Positions 26,805-35,791 of a stretch of 64,000 nt of DNA are shown piece after piece. The translations under genes were made by a program, and so were the position numbers. The DNA lies in contig CBDCYT010000007.1 in the NCBI GenBank assembly GCA_965224325.1, positions 1 through 64,000 on the forward strand, read 5' to 3'. Every line of letters starts with the position of its first letter. Within the stretch, counting starts at the first letter, position 1. Under the pieces are notes generated by a model, which was given only the letters and a program-made list of their open reading frames with translations, was not told the origin of the DNA and made no database searches. This stretch comes from CBDCMJ01 sp965224325. GTDB lineage: Bacteria > Chloroflexota > Dehalococcoidia > Lucifugimonadales > UBA3495.

Positions 26805-27033
26805 TCTCTTGGCTTCCAGCCTGGCGCGAGCGCAACCTTTCCAGGCGTTCCTGACGACGCAGTTCCCTGTCCTCCATGTAGAGACGCAGGGCTTCGCGCA
26901 CCAACTCGCTCATGTCGCGGCCTTCCTCTTCCTTCACCTGCTGCACCTCTTCGAACATCTCCGGCGGCAGCGAGAAGGTGATGGTCCTTGATTTCCTGCG
27001 TGGCGGCATGGTCGCTCTTATTGATTGGCTCAT
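26779..27033 (-). CDS. Ribbon-helix-helix DNA-binding protein
   Basis: 84 residues. KSRTITFSLPPEMFEEVQQV is the beta-strand and first helix of a CopG/MetJ-type fold, and GRDMSELVREALRLYM is the second. The C-terminal helix is strongly charged (RRQERLERLRSRQ). Such proteins are small repressors, often antitoxins. Here the gene overlaps and is co-transcribed with the serine recombinase, so it may repress its own operon. An ATG eight codons downstream (MPPRRKSRTI) is an alternative start. Confidence 0.8.
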   Translation of the reverse strand: MSQSIRATMPPRRKSRTITFSLPPEMFEEVQQVKEEEGRDMSELVREALRLYMEDRELRRQERLERLRSRQAGSQENERGEINE

Positions 27034-27053
27034 TATTAGATTGTCTTACTATT

Positions 27054-27082
27054 ATCATCTTGTATCCCACGCCCCTTGTCAA
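27054..27082 (-). promoter_or_regulatory. Candidate sigma-70 promoter for the recombinase operon
   Basis: On the minus strand TTGACA is followed after 17 bp by GATGAT, within an unusually AT-rich stretch. This places a promoter about 20-50 bp upstream of the ribbon-helix-helix start. Confidence 0.45.
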
Positions 27083-27158
27083 CGTCGCCCGGCCCGCCAG
27101 GGTGGCAATCCAGTCCTGTATCTGGGGACCACCCAATGAGAATATGGCTTTAGCAGCC

Positions 27159-28484
27159 TCAGCTTTCTTGGTGCCGCCTCAGGCACTCGACGATGATGCG
27201 GTTCATTTCGGGAAACTGCTCGGCAGCGAATTTGTCGATCCAACCCTCGATCTTGCGCCGGGCAGTGCCGTCGTCCCAGCCGGGTCCGTAGTCGGCTGGT
27301 TCTAGGATGCACTCCGGTTCCTCGTGCAGGATCATCCAGCCGTCGGTGAGGGAGTTACTCGTGGGTTTGAAGGCGGAGGGGTTTTGCCTGACGGTATCGA
27401 ATAGAGCGGCCCGTATCTCCTCGTTTTCGGAGCCGGCGCGAGAGAGTCCCAGATCGAGGTAGGGCGTTTCATCGTCGAACCTAAGCTGGAAGAGCAACAG
27501 GGCATTGGAGCCGGGATCCCAGCCTCTTCCTGTCTGAGTTGCCTCATACTGGTCCCAATCGGTCGAACGGAACCGAACGAAGCCCGTACCTTCTATGTCC
27601 AATTTCCACTCTCGGTGCTGCGCGACGGCTTCCTTGAGCCATTGCTTGGCCTCAGCCACCCAGTCAGGCTTATGCGCAATAATTTCGTCCATCGCTTCCC
27701 TGTGTTCCAGATAGATTCTTCTTGCAACTTGGGGGAGGCTGGTATCGGGCATGATGTTTCTCCTGATGGTCGTCGCGTAGATTTGCAGCAGGGCATTCGC
27801 GTTGGGTTCCGCGACGCCGGTCTCAAGGATTCCCTGGATGGCGCTGTGTATGACGGAGTAGCTGGCCGGTTGCCAATGCTCTCGGTCGCGTTCCAGGTTG
27901 GGCGGGCGCCCGGCAGGGGACAGAAAGATGTGGTGCCTCGCGAAGACGGGGTAGGCATCGGCCAGAGCACGGCGGTAGCGGGTTAACTGGTTGCTGTGCT
28001 CCTGAGAGAAGATCTTGTTCTCGATGGCGATGAGATTGCGGCCGTCCCGGCTAAGGATCAGGATATCCAGGTAGCCCTGCTGTCCGTCGACGACGTTCTC
28101 CCACTCCTGGAGGACCTGGGCGCCGCTCCAATCCGCGGCGAGCAGCCGTGCTGGAGCCATTGTGGCTTTGAGCAGGGCGGCGATGAAGTGCCCGGCTTGC
28201 CGGTGGTGCGCCGATGGGTCCAGAAGCCAGCTGATGATCCTGGAGTGGAATTCCTCGGCGCGCCACAAGTCACGGTCGATGCGATCAAGGGCGTCCAGCT
28301 GCTCGCGTTCCTCGGCGACGGCGTGGCCGAGGTTGGTGAGGGTATCCAGGAGGTTCTCTGAATGCAGGGCCAAGCGCGAGGCCTCGCGCTCATCGGCTAG
28401 GGAGGCCTCCAGCCCGGCTATTGCGGGCAGTGCCCGCTCCAGCAGTTGGCTGTCAGGGTCGGTTTGGGCATCTTGAACTGTCAT
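27159..28484 (-). CDS. PD-(D/E)XK nuclease superfamily protein (PDDEXK_20-like)
   Basis: 441 residues. The block AEEFHSRIISWLLDPSAHHR is the recognisable start of the PDDEXK_20 family. The catalytic core reads YLDILILSRDG, then LIAIENKIFSQEHSNQL: an Asp, then the (E)xK-type IENK. The rest is helical with no named domain. Proteins of this family occur in defence islands and beside mobile elements; the natural substrate is not established to my knowledge. The gene is transcribed with the recombinase side of the island and may be its cargo. Confidence 0.75.
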   Translation of the reverse strand: MTVQDAQTDPDSQLLERALPAIAGLEASLADEREASRLALHSENLLDTLTNLGHAVAEEREQLDALDRIDRDLWRAEEFHSRIISWLLDPSAHHRQAGHFIAALLKATMAPARLLAADWSGAQVLQEWENVVDGQQGYLDILILSRDGRNLIAIENKIFSQEHSNQLTRYRRALADAYPVFARHHIFLSPAGRPPNLERDREHWQPASYSVIHSAIQGILETGVAEPNANALLQIYATTIRRNIMPDTSLPQVARRIYLEHREAMDEIIAHKPDWVAEAKQWLKEAVAQHREWKLDIEGTGFVRFRSTDWDQYEATQTGRGWDPGSNALLLFQLRFDDETPYLDLGLSRAGSENEEIRAALFDTVRQNPSAFKPTSNSLTDGWMILHEEPECILEPADYGPGWDDGTARRKIEGWIDKFAAEQFPEMNRIIVECLRRHQES

Positions 28485-28574
28485 GGCGGCCCTCCTGGTT
28501 ATTGTTCTCCACGTTGCTTCTTGGGACAGGCGTCCAAACTAAACCGCCCGGTCCGAACGCCTGTCGACTGTTAC

Positions 28575-28745
28575 CTATTTCTTGGGTCTGGGCGTGATCC
28601 TGGATCGGTCCTGGGGTTCTCTCTTGTCGGTTGACCGCTCCTCCCAATCATCGGGGCGTTCGTCATAACCGTGGGACATCCAGTAGGCGTCGTTGTTGGG
28701 GTTCATCTGGTTGGAGCGGTTGTCCATGTCATCCTTGCGACTCAT
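28575..28745 (-). CDS. Small conserved hydrophilic protein (NPNNDAYWxSxG type)
   Basis: 56 residues, starting MSRKDDMDNRSNQMNPNNDA and followed by a YDERPDDWEER motif. AGGAGGT stands at good distance before the ATG, which supports a real gene. The Asn-rich NPNN motif followed by RPDDW is one I have seen in small uncharacterised proteins of plasmids and mobile elements; no function is known. It is unusually polar, with no hydrophobic core, so it may be unstructured or a peptide modulator. Confidence 0.6.
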   Translation of the reverse strand: MSRKDDMDNRSNQMNPNNDAYWMSHGYDERPDDWEERSTDKREPQDRSRITPRPKK

Positions 28746-28894
28746 AGGCCACCTCCTGCAATTGGCGGCATGGATCGAATTGCGGTTTCTGCCAATAATT
28801 ATAAGTGCGGGGCATGGCGTTTTGGCCCCAACAGGTTGGACAAAATGCTGGGTTGTGTCCGGTCCTTGGCCTTTTGGACCTTGGTGTCGCCGCC

Positions 28895-29212
28895 CTACCT
28901 CCGCCAGAACCGCCACCGGGGACCACGCTGTTCCTGCGCCGCCTTCAACTCGCTGACCAGCTCGGCGTTGCGCTGCCGTTCCAGGTCAAGCTGCTCCTCC
29001 AGGCCGCGCACCCGCTCCTGAGTGGCGGCCAGCTCCGAATGCGGAGTTTCGGTGGCACTCGGCAGGTCGTCGTCCAACATCACGAACACCCGGTGCCGCC
29101 GTCCGCGCGGCTCCCTTCTTGTGCGAATCTCTCCCGAGGCGATCCGCCGGTCCAGCGTGGAAAGAGACACCGCCAGCTCCCGGCACGCCTCCGCCTTGGT
29201 CAAAATGCTCAT
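28895..29212 (-). CDS. Helix-turn-helix protein with C-terminal coiled coil
   Basis: 105 residues from MSILTKAEACRELAVSLSTL, where a strong AAAGGAGG lies upstream; an upstream in-frame ATG lacks one. The N-terminal region (ACRELAVSLSTLDRRIASGE, then IRTRREPRGRRHRVFV) is a MerR/excisionase-type winged helix. The C-terminal half (ERVRGLEEQLDLERQRNAEL) is a coiled coil for dimerisation. The pattern is typical of small plasmid- or element-borne DNA-binding proteins. It probably works with the replication-relaxation-like protein upstream. Confidence 0.75.
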   Translation of the reverse strand: MSILTKAEACRELAVSLSTLDRRIASGEIRTRREPRGRRHRVFVMLDDDLPSATETPHSELAATQERVRGLEEQLDLERQRNAELVSELKAAQEQRGPRWRFWRR

Positions 29213-29444
29213 GGTCGTCCTCCTTTCGTTATGCGGGATTGTCATTGTTCCTTTACACGTCATCACGAGTCATCTCTGACGCGTCATACACCTCTACGTC
29301 CCGGCGGCTGCGATAGCGGGCACGGGTGCCGAAGGTCGGTACAGGCCTGCCAGGGTGCCGGTTCTGCAACAAAATGTCCCCGCTCCGGGCCTAGGGGGTC
29401 TGACAGGGCTGGTACCCTGAAAATCACCTTTGGCCATAGCTCCC

Positions 29445-30773
29445 CTACAGGAAATGCCTGGAACGGGAAGGTACATTCTTGTAGCCCTCTCCCAGCCGGT
29501 GCAGCGCCAGCCGGTCCGGGGCGTTCGGCGGCGGCCAGCGCCACACCTCGCGTAACACGGCAAGGTTGTTGATCAGCTCCAGGTTGGAGGTGCAGATGGG
29601 CAGCCGGTGAGCTCCAGCGGCCCGCAGGAAGGCGTCCTCGGCGTCGTGGGTCTCGAACACGAACAGCACCAGCGGCAGCTGCCCGGCGTGGTCCAAGTCG
29701 GCCCAGCCGCTGGCGAAGTAGCGGGGGTAGTTTTTCAGCCTAACCCGGACCCGTCTGGGGGTGACCGCCCGGCGCTCGAACCCCAGGAGGTAGGGACGCC
29801 AGTCGCCCCGGTAGGACAGCCAGAAGGTCGCGTCGGGATGGATCACGTAGTCGTCGCCCTGGTAGCGGTACCCGATGCTGGAACGGGAGGTGGGCAGCAG
29901 CTCCAGCAGGTGGTGGTCCTTGGACCGGGCGACCTCGGCGCTCAGTGCGGCGGCGACGGTATTGATGGCGTCCTGGTGGCTCATCTGGGAGTCCAAGCTG
30001 CGCAGGGCGGTGCCGGCGTAGACCGGGGCCTTTCCCCTGCGGCGGCGTCGCCAGCGGGCACTCCAGCGTCCCAGGGCCATCCTGACGGCGGCCCGGTCCC
30101 GGCGGGCCAGGTAGCGCAGCCCCTCGTCCCTGAGCACGTGGCGCTGGTTCTCCGAGTGGACCAGGGAACGGCCTGCCAGTGACCGTAGCACCTGGTTGGC
30201 CCGTCTGCGGGTGACGCCGCCCATCAGACCGGCCAGTTGGCCGGTGGTGGAAAGGGGCCAGGCGGCCAGCAGGTCCAGGGCCTCCTTCTCGGCGCGGGTG
30301 AGTTGCACGGCCAGGGAGCTCTTGACCTGCTCCGACGGGTCGGGCATGGCGGTCCGAATGTGGGTGGGGTAGAGGGAGTCCGGGTCCGGCTCGAGCTGGC
30401 GCTTCTCCGGCGGGGTCTTGTCGCGGCGCACGGAGGCGTACTTGTCCACCAGCCAGCCGATGGAGGCGACGATGTTGTCCAGGGACAGGTAGGGGGCTAT
30501 CTTCACCTGCGCTCCCATCCCGTGGCCGCACTGCTGCCAGGCCACGGCCCGGTGGTCCCCTGCCAACTGCTCCCCCTCGGTGGCCACGAAGAAGGCCTGG
30601 TGCTCCACCGTATGGCCCAGGGTGCGCACGGCCCGGCGGGTGGCCTGGTCGGAGCCGGTGATTACCAGCGTTACGGTGGGCCAAGGGGTACTGTAGTACA
30701 AACCTTTGAGTTGGCGGTGGAGCTGTGAGTATTCCGGCAGGTAAAATCCCATGGTGGGGGTCAGAACGAACAA
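29445..30773 (-). CDS. Replication-relaxation family protein
   Basis: 442 residues. From about residue 160 the protein matches the Replic_Relax family: a winged-helix segment (LTRAEKEALDLLAAWPLSTT, then RRRANQVLRSLAGRSLVHSE) followed by a domain ending RVRLKNYPRYFASGWADLDH and LPLVLFVFETHDAEDAFLRA. Members are found on mobile elements and plasmids; some are linked to relaxation or mobilisation, but the biochemical role is not settled. The N-terminal 150 residues are unusual and the gene starts with TTG, so the true N-terminus may be lost. Codons for LKGLYYSTPWPT coincide with a dispersed repeat. Confidence 0.65.
   Translation of the reverse strand: MFVLTPTMGFYLPEYSQLHRQLKGLYYSTPWPTVTLVITGSDQATRRAVRTLGHTVEHQAFFVATEGEQLAGDHRAVAWQQCGHGMGAQVKIAPYLSLDNIVASIGWLVDKYASVRRDKTPPEKRQLEPDPDSLYPTHIRTAMPDPSEQVKSSLAVQLTRAEKEALDLLAAWPLSTTGQLAGLMGGVTRRRANQVLRSLAGRSLVHSENQRHVLRDEGLRYLARRDRAAVRMALGRWSARWRRRRRGKAPVYAGTALRSLDSQMSHQDAINTVAAALSAEVARSKDHHLLELLPTSRSSIGYRYQGDDYVIHPDATFWLSYRGDWRPYLLGFERRAVTPRRVRVRLKNYPRYFASGWADLDHAGQLPLVLFVFETHDAEDAFLRAAGAHRLPICTSNLELINNLAVLREVWRWPPPNAPDRLALHRLGEGYKNVPSRSRHFL
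30675..30727 (+). repeat. Dispersed repeat copy 2 (inside coding sequence)
   Basis: GGTGGGCCAAGGGGTACTGT and the following CAAACCTTTGAGTTGGCGGT match copies at 385 and, inverted, at 36867. Only this copy is free of stops when read on the minus strand. Confidence 0.65.
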
Positions 30774-31040
30774 TCAACCTACCAAAGGAGCCCATGGCGT
30801 TAGCTCTCCAGTCTTATCGTGCAAATTCGAAATTGCCATGCCGCTGTGGGGGGTCACTTGTCTGGGTGGTCCGCTTTAGCGCCGACTGTTACATTCATCC
30901 GAGTATTCCAAGACATTGTTGAGGGCGTGGGGCCTCGCTTGTTCTCTCTGATTCAATGTCCCATCCCACATGGATGGACATTTTCCCTGAACAGTTGCCT
31001 ACTGACCAAATCGTAAGCCAACAACAAAACTGGTCCTCAT

Positions 31041-31934
31041 TTACTGGGCCGGGTAACTGCCCAGCCACCACCGGGCGATGTCGATGCGGCGGGGCAGCCA
31101 AACGTCGGGCTTACCCTGCACATATTCCAGGAACCGGCGTAACGCCGCCGCCCGGGCCGGCTTGCCGATGATGCGGCAATGGAGTCCCACCGACATCATC
31201 TTTGGGTGGGTCGCTCCCTCCCGGTAAAGAGTGTCGAAGCAGTCGCGAGCCGACTCGAAGAAGTCGTCGGGCGTGGACAACCGGCCGCGCCAAAACCCGT
31301 AGTCGTTGACCTCCAAAGAGTAAGGCAACACCAGCCACGGCTTCCCGTGGACCTCAGTGTAATAGGGCAGGTCGTCGTTGTAGGCATTGCAGTCGTAGAC
31401 GAAACCGCCTTCCTCCACCACCAGTTCCCGAGTGTTCACGCTGGGCCCGTAGCGGGTGTACCAACCCAGCGGCCGCTGCCCGGTGGTGCGGGTGATGGAG
31501 GCCACCGCCTGTTGGATGGCCAGCCGTTCAGCGTCCCGGTCCATCTTGTAGTACTCTTCCCACCGGTTGCCATGGCCCATTATCTCGTGTCCCCGGCGGA
31601 CGATCTCCGGCCCCACCGCCGGGTTGCGTTCCAGGGCCAGGGCGCAGGCGAAGAAGGTCGAGTTGACGCCATACTCGTCCAGCAGGTCCAGGATGCTCCA
31701 GACACCGACCCGGCTCCCATACTCGAAGAAAGACTCATTTGCCAGGTCCCTCTCTCCCCTGGCTACCGGCGACGGCGACTCGCCAACCGTCTCTCCATGA
31801 GGGTCCCCATCCAGGATGGAATATTCGGACCCCTCCTCGTAGGCGACGACAAACGATACGGCAATCCGTGCACCGTTGGGCCATTCAATCGCCGGCGGGT
31901 TGGGGCCGTAGCCGACCAGGTCGCGTTCCGCCAT
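31041..31934 (-). CDS. Polysaccharide deacetylase-fold protein, PuuE allantoinase-like
   Basis: 297 residues from the ATG after AAAGGAGG; a longer in-frame start is less likely. The opening GYGPNPPAIEWPNGARIAVS and the YEEGSEYSILDGD stretch are characteristic of the PuuE/allantoinase branch of the NodB-type deacetylase family. HGNRWEEYY and YTRYGPSVNTRELVVEEGGF follow in the usual order. PuuE-type enzymes hydrolyse allantoin, but many relatives act on other amides, so the substrate is uncertain. Cytosolic, no signal peptide. The downstream SMP-30 fragment may once have been a catabolic neighbour. Confidence 0.85.
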   Translation of the reverse strand: MAERDLVGYGPNPPAIEWPNGARIAVSFVVAYEEGSEYSILDGDPHGETVGESPSPVARGERDLANESFFEYGSRVGVWSILDLLDEYGVNSTFFACALALERNPAVGPEIVRRGHEIMGHGNRWEEYYKMDRDAERLAIQQAVASITRTTGQRPLGWYTRYGPSVNTRELVVEEGGFVYDCNAYNDDLPYYTEVHGKPWLVLPYSLEVNDYGFWRGRLSTPDDFFESARDCFDTLYREGATHPKMMSVGLHCRIIGKPARAAALRRFLEYVQGKPDVWLPRRIDIARWWLGSYPAQ

Positions 31935-32099
31935 GAGATGTAGCCTCCTTTGCATTCGCCACGCGCCCCAGCAGGGTTGGTGGTATCAAGCCTGGTTACC
32001 ATTGGCCGCTTCCCAATAGGCCGCCCCTCGCAGCCCGCCATGAACAGGCTGGAATCTGCGGACGCCTGGGTAAACCGAGAGGGCCAGTCAGCCGCCCCG

Positions 32100-32340
32100 T
32101 CAGGGGTTGATACCGGTGGTCTTCATCCGCAGCCGGTAGACCGAGCTACGGGCGGTGAAGTACGTGGTGCGGTAGTCTGGGTCCCCCAAGGGCAGGTGGC
32201 CGGAATCTCGGGCAACCGGATTATACCCACCGGGGAACCGTCCGTCTCAAAGACCCAAACTCGTCCCGCGCCGGTGCAGTACACCCGGCCGTCGGTATCA
32301 ACCTTCATCCCATCGGGGACGCCGCCCTCAGCTCCGGTCC
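32100..32340 (-). pseudogene. C-terminal remnant of an SMP-30/gluconolactonase gene
   Basis: Reads DGMKVDTDGRVYCTGAGRVW, then VGIIRLPEIPATC, the final beta-propeller blades of the SMP-30/gluconolactonase family. A one-base slip near 32180 moves the last part (DPDYRTTYFTARSSVYRLRM) to another frame before the stop at 32100. The 5' part is missing where an IS3 remnant begins. Intact relatives are lactonases or sugar-acid enzymes. Confidence 0.7.
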
Positions 32341-32344
32341 ACCC

Positions 32345-33129
32345 AGCGCCATAAGCCGCTGGTCCGGGACGGCGAGCAGGCTCTGACCAACGACATCGTG
32401 GGGCTGGCCACCCGGTTCGGCCGGTACGATTACCGGCAGATCACCGCCCTCCTCAGAGGTGCCGGATGGGATGTGAACCACAAGCGGGTGGAGCGGACCT
32501 GGCGACGGGAGGGGTTGAAGGTGCCGGCTAGGCAGCCCAGGGGAGGGCGGTTGTGGCCGAATGACAGGTCCTGCGTGAGGCTGAGGCCCCAGGGTAAGAA
32601 GCATGTGTAGGCCTATAACTTCGTCCAGACCAGGACCCGGTGCGGCAGAGGGGTGCGGCTGCTCATCATCATCGACGAGTACACCAGGGAGTGCCTGGCC
32701 ATCCCGGCAGGACGCAGCCTCCGGTCCCCGGACGTGATCCAGACAGTCTCTGACCTGATGACAGCCAGGGGAGTTCCCGCTCACCTACGCCCGGACAACG
32801 GGCCGGGGTTCACCTCCGGGGCGGTTCGGGAGTGGCTTGGGGGAGTGGGGGTCAAGACTCTTTACATAGAGCCCGGGTCACCGTGGAAAAACTGGTACGT
32901 GGAGAGCACGGGCGGCAAGCTGAGGGATGAATTGCTGGGCCCGGAGGTGCTCTACACTTTGCTGGAGGTGCGGGTGCTGGCCGAGGAATACCGGCAGACC
33001 TACAACCGGGTGAGGCCCCACAATTTCCCAGGCCACAAGCCGCCAACGCCCGAGGTCCTAATGCCTGCTGGCCCCCGTCCTGCGCTTGCCGGACTGACAT
33101 AGCAGGTGGTAGAACTACTGGGGCAGGTC
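32345..33129 (+). mobile_element. 5'-truncated IS3-family remnant with right end
   Basis: Same IS type as 8891-10120 but diverged. It keeps the last two thirds of OrfB and the right terminal repeat (GTGGTAGAACTACTGGGGCA then GGTCA). The left end and OrfA are gone, lost at the junction with the SMP-30 remnant. Confidence 0.8.
32398..33102 (+). pseudogene. IS3 OrfB remnant with in-frame TAG
   Basis: One frame runs through HTH_21 (YRQITALLRGAGWDVNHKRV) and the rve core (IIIDEYTRECLAIPAG, then RPDNGPGFTS, where GPE has become GPG). The single TAG at 32608-32610 replaces the Trp codon of the HVWAYDF motif in the intact relative at 9309. The lost catalytic context and missing OrfA show it is inactive. 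Confidence 0.8.
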
Positions 33130-33243
33130 AACACGGCTAGCGCCAGGGTCATAGGTTGTAAGAGGGCCATGATTGCGAGTATTAGCAGACCAAAGAGGCC
33201 AAGATTGTCGCTGAGGCTTGGCTCTACCCTATGGGAGAAGGTA

Positions 33244-33951
33244 ATGCGCCGGAGACAAGCCAGGGTCACTTTGCTCATCGGCGTCCCAGCGATGATTCTC
33301 ATGGTAGTGGCACTCGCCTGCGGTGGGTCCGATTCGTCAGATGCCACCTCGCCCACGGCTGAACAGGCTGAACCGACCGTTCCTACCGAAACTGGCGACT
33401 CCGATTCCCCCGGCGCCACCCCCTCGCTAACTGCCGGACCGACCACCAGTCCTGAAACCGATCGAGAGGCGCTGATTGCCCTATACAACGCCACTGGCGG
33501 CCCCAACTGGACCAACAACACCAACTGGCTGAGTGACGCCCCGCTTGACCAATGGGACGGGGTTCGCATAGCTCGAACTGGGCGAGTTACACTGGTGTGG
33601 CTAGAGGCAAACGGTTTGAGCGGGGAGATACCCCCGGAGGCCGGCAACCTCTCAAAGCTGGAAACCTTAAACCTTGCGAACAACAACCTGAGCGGAGAGT
33701 TACCCCCGGAATTAGGCCGTCTCTTGAACCTCATCAGGCTACAGTTGCATGGTAATCAATTCAGTGGTCAGTTGCCGCCGGAGTTGGGCGATATAGGGAC
33801 CCTGCGAGGCGTGCGGCTGGGGGGTAGCGAGTTTACCGGATGCGCCCCAGACCTCTTGAATGACGCTGCATTCATTCCGTTGGACTTGCCGAAATGCGAT
33901 CTGCCCGACCATCCAGCGGAGAGGGCAGGAGCATCTTCTCCCGAGTTTTGA
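33244..33951 (+). CDS. Leucine-rich-repeat lipoprotein
   Basis: 235 residues from MRRRQARVTLLIG, preceded by GGGAGAAGG. The signal peptide ends with an ALAC lipobox (ILMVVALAC), then a short Ser/Thr/Pro linker. DREALIALYNATGGPNWTNN is the LRR cap common in environmental bacterial surface proteins, followed by plant-type repeats (LSGEIPPEAGNLSKLETLNL, LSGELPPELGRLLNLIRLQL, FSGQLPPELGDIGTLRGVRL). It probably mediates extracellular protein binding. Three and a half repeats is short for the family, but the gene ends cleanly. Confidence 0.85.
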   Translation: MRRRQARVTLLIGVPAMILMVVALACGGSDSSDATSPTAEQAEPTVPTETGDSDSPGATPSLTAGPTTSPETDREALIALYNATGGPNWTNNTNWLSDAPLDQWDGVRIARTGRVTLVWLEANGLSGEIPPEAGNLSKLETLNLANNNLSGELPPELGRLLNLIRLQLHGNQFSGQLPPELGDIGTLRGVRLGGSEFTGCAPDLLNDAAFIPLDLPKCDLPDHPAERAGASSPEF

Positions 33952-34031
33952 AGCTAGTAGCTGCTGTCATCAGCGCAAAAGCCTTACAATTCCCACATCT
34001 TATACCACATCAATGATGGGATATTATGGGT

Positions 34032-34259
34032 TTACTTGGGGCTATCCCGCCTTGAGATCTTATAACCCCATTCAAGGCCAAAATACGGGATTCCCCTCTG
34101 ACCCAGCGGCGCCCAAATCGGTCGGCCTTCGCTGGTTGCCGACAGCGGCTTGACACGATTGTAGGTTCGCCTGTGCTGCTCGGTCAATACCTCGACCCCC
34201 AACAACGTGTAGAGGGTCTCCCTATCCAGCACCTTATCCCTCAGCTTGACGGGGGACAA
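34032..34259 (-). pseudogene. Small IS3 OrfB C-terminal fragment
   Basis: KLRDKVLDRETLYTLLGVEV then LTEQHRRTYNRVKPLS matches the OrfB C-terminal region (KLRDELLDREVFYTLLEVQV in the intact copy at 9309). Only about 45 codons are left. Nearby, at about 34283-34301, GTTCGATTCCTCTTAAGTGG then GCCA again resembles a tRNA 3' end with the GTGGGCC core. The rest of 33952-34427 has no supported gene. Confidence 0.6.
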
Positions 34260-34427
34260 CAGGTTGCCAAATTATCAGTTCGATTCCTCTTAAGTGGGCC
34301 AGGGCACACCGAATTGAACCTGACGTTCCCATACATGAAGTCAAGGAGTGTTCTGGGTATGGACTCAGTTCCGTAGGTATGAATGCCGCTAGCTCATCAG
34401 TTGTCTAATGGTGTCTCGTCTGCGTGG

Positions 34428-35456
34428 CTAGGATACGGGGGCAAGCCCTGACACGAACCTGTCCACCTCGTCCACGGTGTGGAACTGGCCCTCCAGACCA
34501 AGGGCCGACTGCTTCTCCTCTGGGGAACTGCCGCTCCAGCCCCTCACGTCGCACTCAGCCGCGTTGTTCGGCAACAGGGACTGGAGAGCGTCCATGCCGA
34601 TCCCCATGTACTGCTCAAACCGGGTGGCGTGAGCGGTGAATTTCATCCCTCCACCCTCACCGGGGACTGCGGAGACCAGCATGAGAGTCCGCACGCCGCC
34701 GTTCTCAAGACGTCGGACATACCCTACGGTCTGAGAATAACCGTTCGCGGTGAAAACGCCCCTGACCCCGTCCCGCAACCGGCGGTAGACCTCACCGAGC
34801 CCGTTCTCGTCGGCAAGGGCCTGGAGTTGGTTCACCGTACGGTACGTCGATCTGGCGGACGAACCGCGAACCCGGGGCCGGACCTCCTCAGGTTCGATGA
34901 GATAGACCTGGGCAAGCAGTTCTCTGTCGCTCCCGTCCTGGAAGTGCTGCACCGTGGCCACGTTGATGGGAACTCCCATTCCGGCCAGGTACCGGACGAT
35001 GCGAACGGTGCTGGAGTCCATGGAATCGGCAACCACCAGGGAACGATGTCCCTGGTTGAGTTGCTCTGGTAGGTCCGTCTCGAACCTTTCCCTGAAGGCC
35101 GTTTCGAAAGAGCCGGGGCTGCCAAGAAACCTGTCGGCAATACCGACAACCTCATCGAACCCCAGGTCCTTGACCCATGAGGAATAGTCCAACGCCTGAG
35201 CGGTGACTTCCCTGGGAGTCCGGCCGCTCTTGAGTTCGACCACTACCAAGTCCCCTTCCCTTTCGATGCACAGCAGGTCGATCCTGCCCCCGAAACCGGT
35301 GACCACCTGTCTGCCAATGACCATGAGGCCGAGGTCCAGCACTGATATGTCGCTGACCAGCCAGTCCTCGAGCCACTGTTCCAGTCCCGAGTACCGCGCT
35401 GAGATCTCCGTAAGCTTCCGGTCCGGGGTGATTTCCCACAGCCGAACCTGCTGCAT
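34428..35456 (-). CDS. NucS/DUF91-like PD-(D/E)XK nuclease
   Basis: About 342 residues from the internal ATG giving MQQVRLWEI, with GGGAG upstream. The opening LWEITPDRKLTEI and LEQWLEDWLV resemble the DUF91/NucS group. The catalytic core is clear: FGGRIDLLCIEREGDLVVVE followed by LKSGRTPREVTAQAL, i.e. the D and the ExK of the PD-(D/E)XK fold. NucS acts on mismatched or branched DNA, but many DUF91 proteins are uncharacterised. The C-terminal 170 residues have no named domain. It stands alone, divergent from the dehydrogenase gene. Confidence 0.75.
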   Translation of the reverse strand: MQQVRLWEITPDRKLTEISARYSGLEQWLEDWLVSDISVLDLGLMVIGRQVVTGFGGRIDLLCIEREGDLVVVELKSGRTPREVTAQALDYSSWVKDLGFDEVVGIADRFLGSPGSFETAFRERFETDLPEQLNQGHRSLVVADSMDSSTVRIVRYLAGMGVPINVATVQHFQDGSDRELLAQVYLIEPEEVRPRVRGSSARSTYRTVNQLQALADENGLGEVYRRLRDGVRGVFTANGYSQTVGYVRRLENGGVRTLMLVSAVPGEGGGMKFTAHATRFEQYMGIGMDALQSLLPNNAAECDVRGWSGSSPEEKQSALGLEGQFHTVDEVDRFVSGLAPVS

Positions 35457-35791
35457 ATCCGCATCTCCCGAACAAAAAGGCATGACAGTCGGCCGCACTG
35501 GCAGCGGCTGGTTGAACTATAGGGGATAGCGCGGTTGCGTTCAAGGCTGCGGAATCCGACCAGTCCAGACGGCAGGAATGCTTGACGCAGGACACCGCCT
35601 CTTACAGGCCCAACTGGCCGCCAGATAAGAAGGCCACCCCGGCGAGATTCAGGCTTGGAAGAAGGCCCTTGCGGAGGACACCGGCGGGCCGCACCCAAGC
35701 GCGACAATACTGCCTCTACGCCCTCTTGACGGATGGAACACGGAGGATATAGCGTCGGGCTGATAAGTACGGTGGGGACCAGGGAGGTCAT

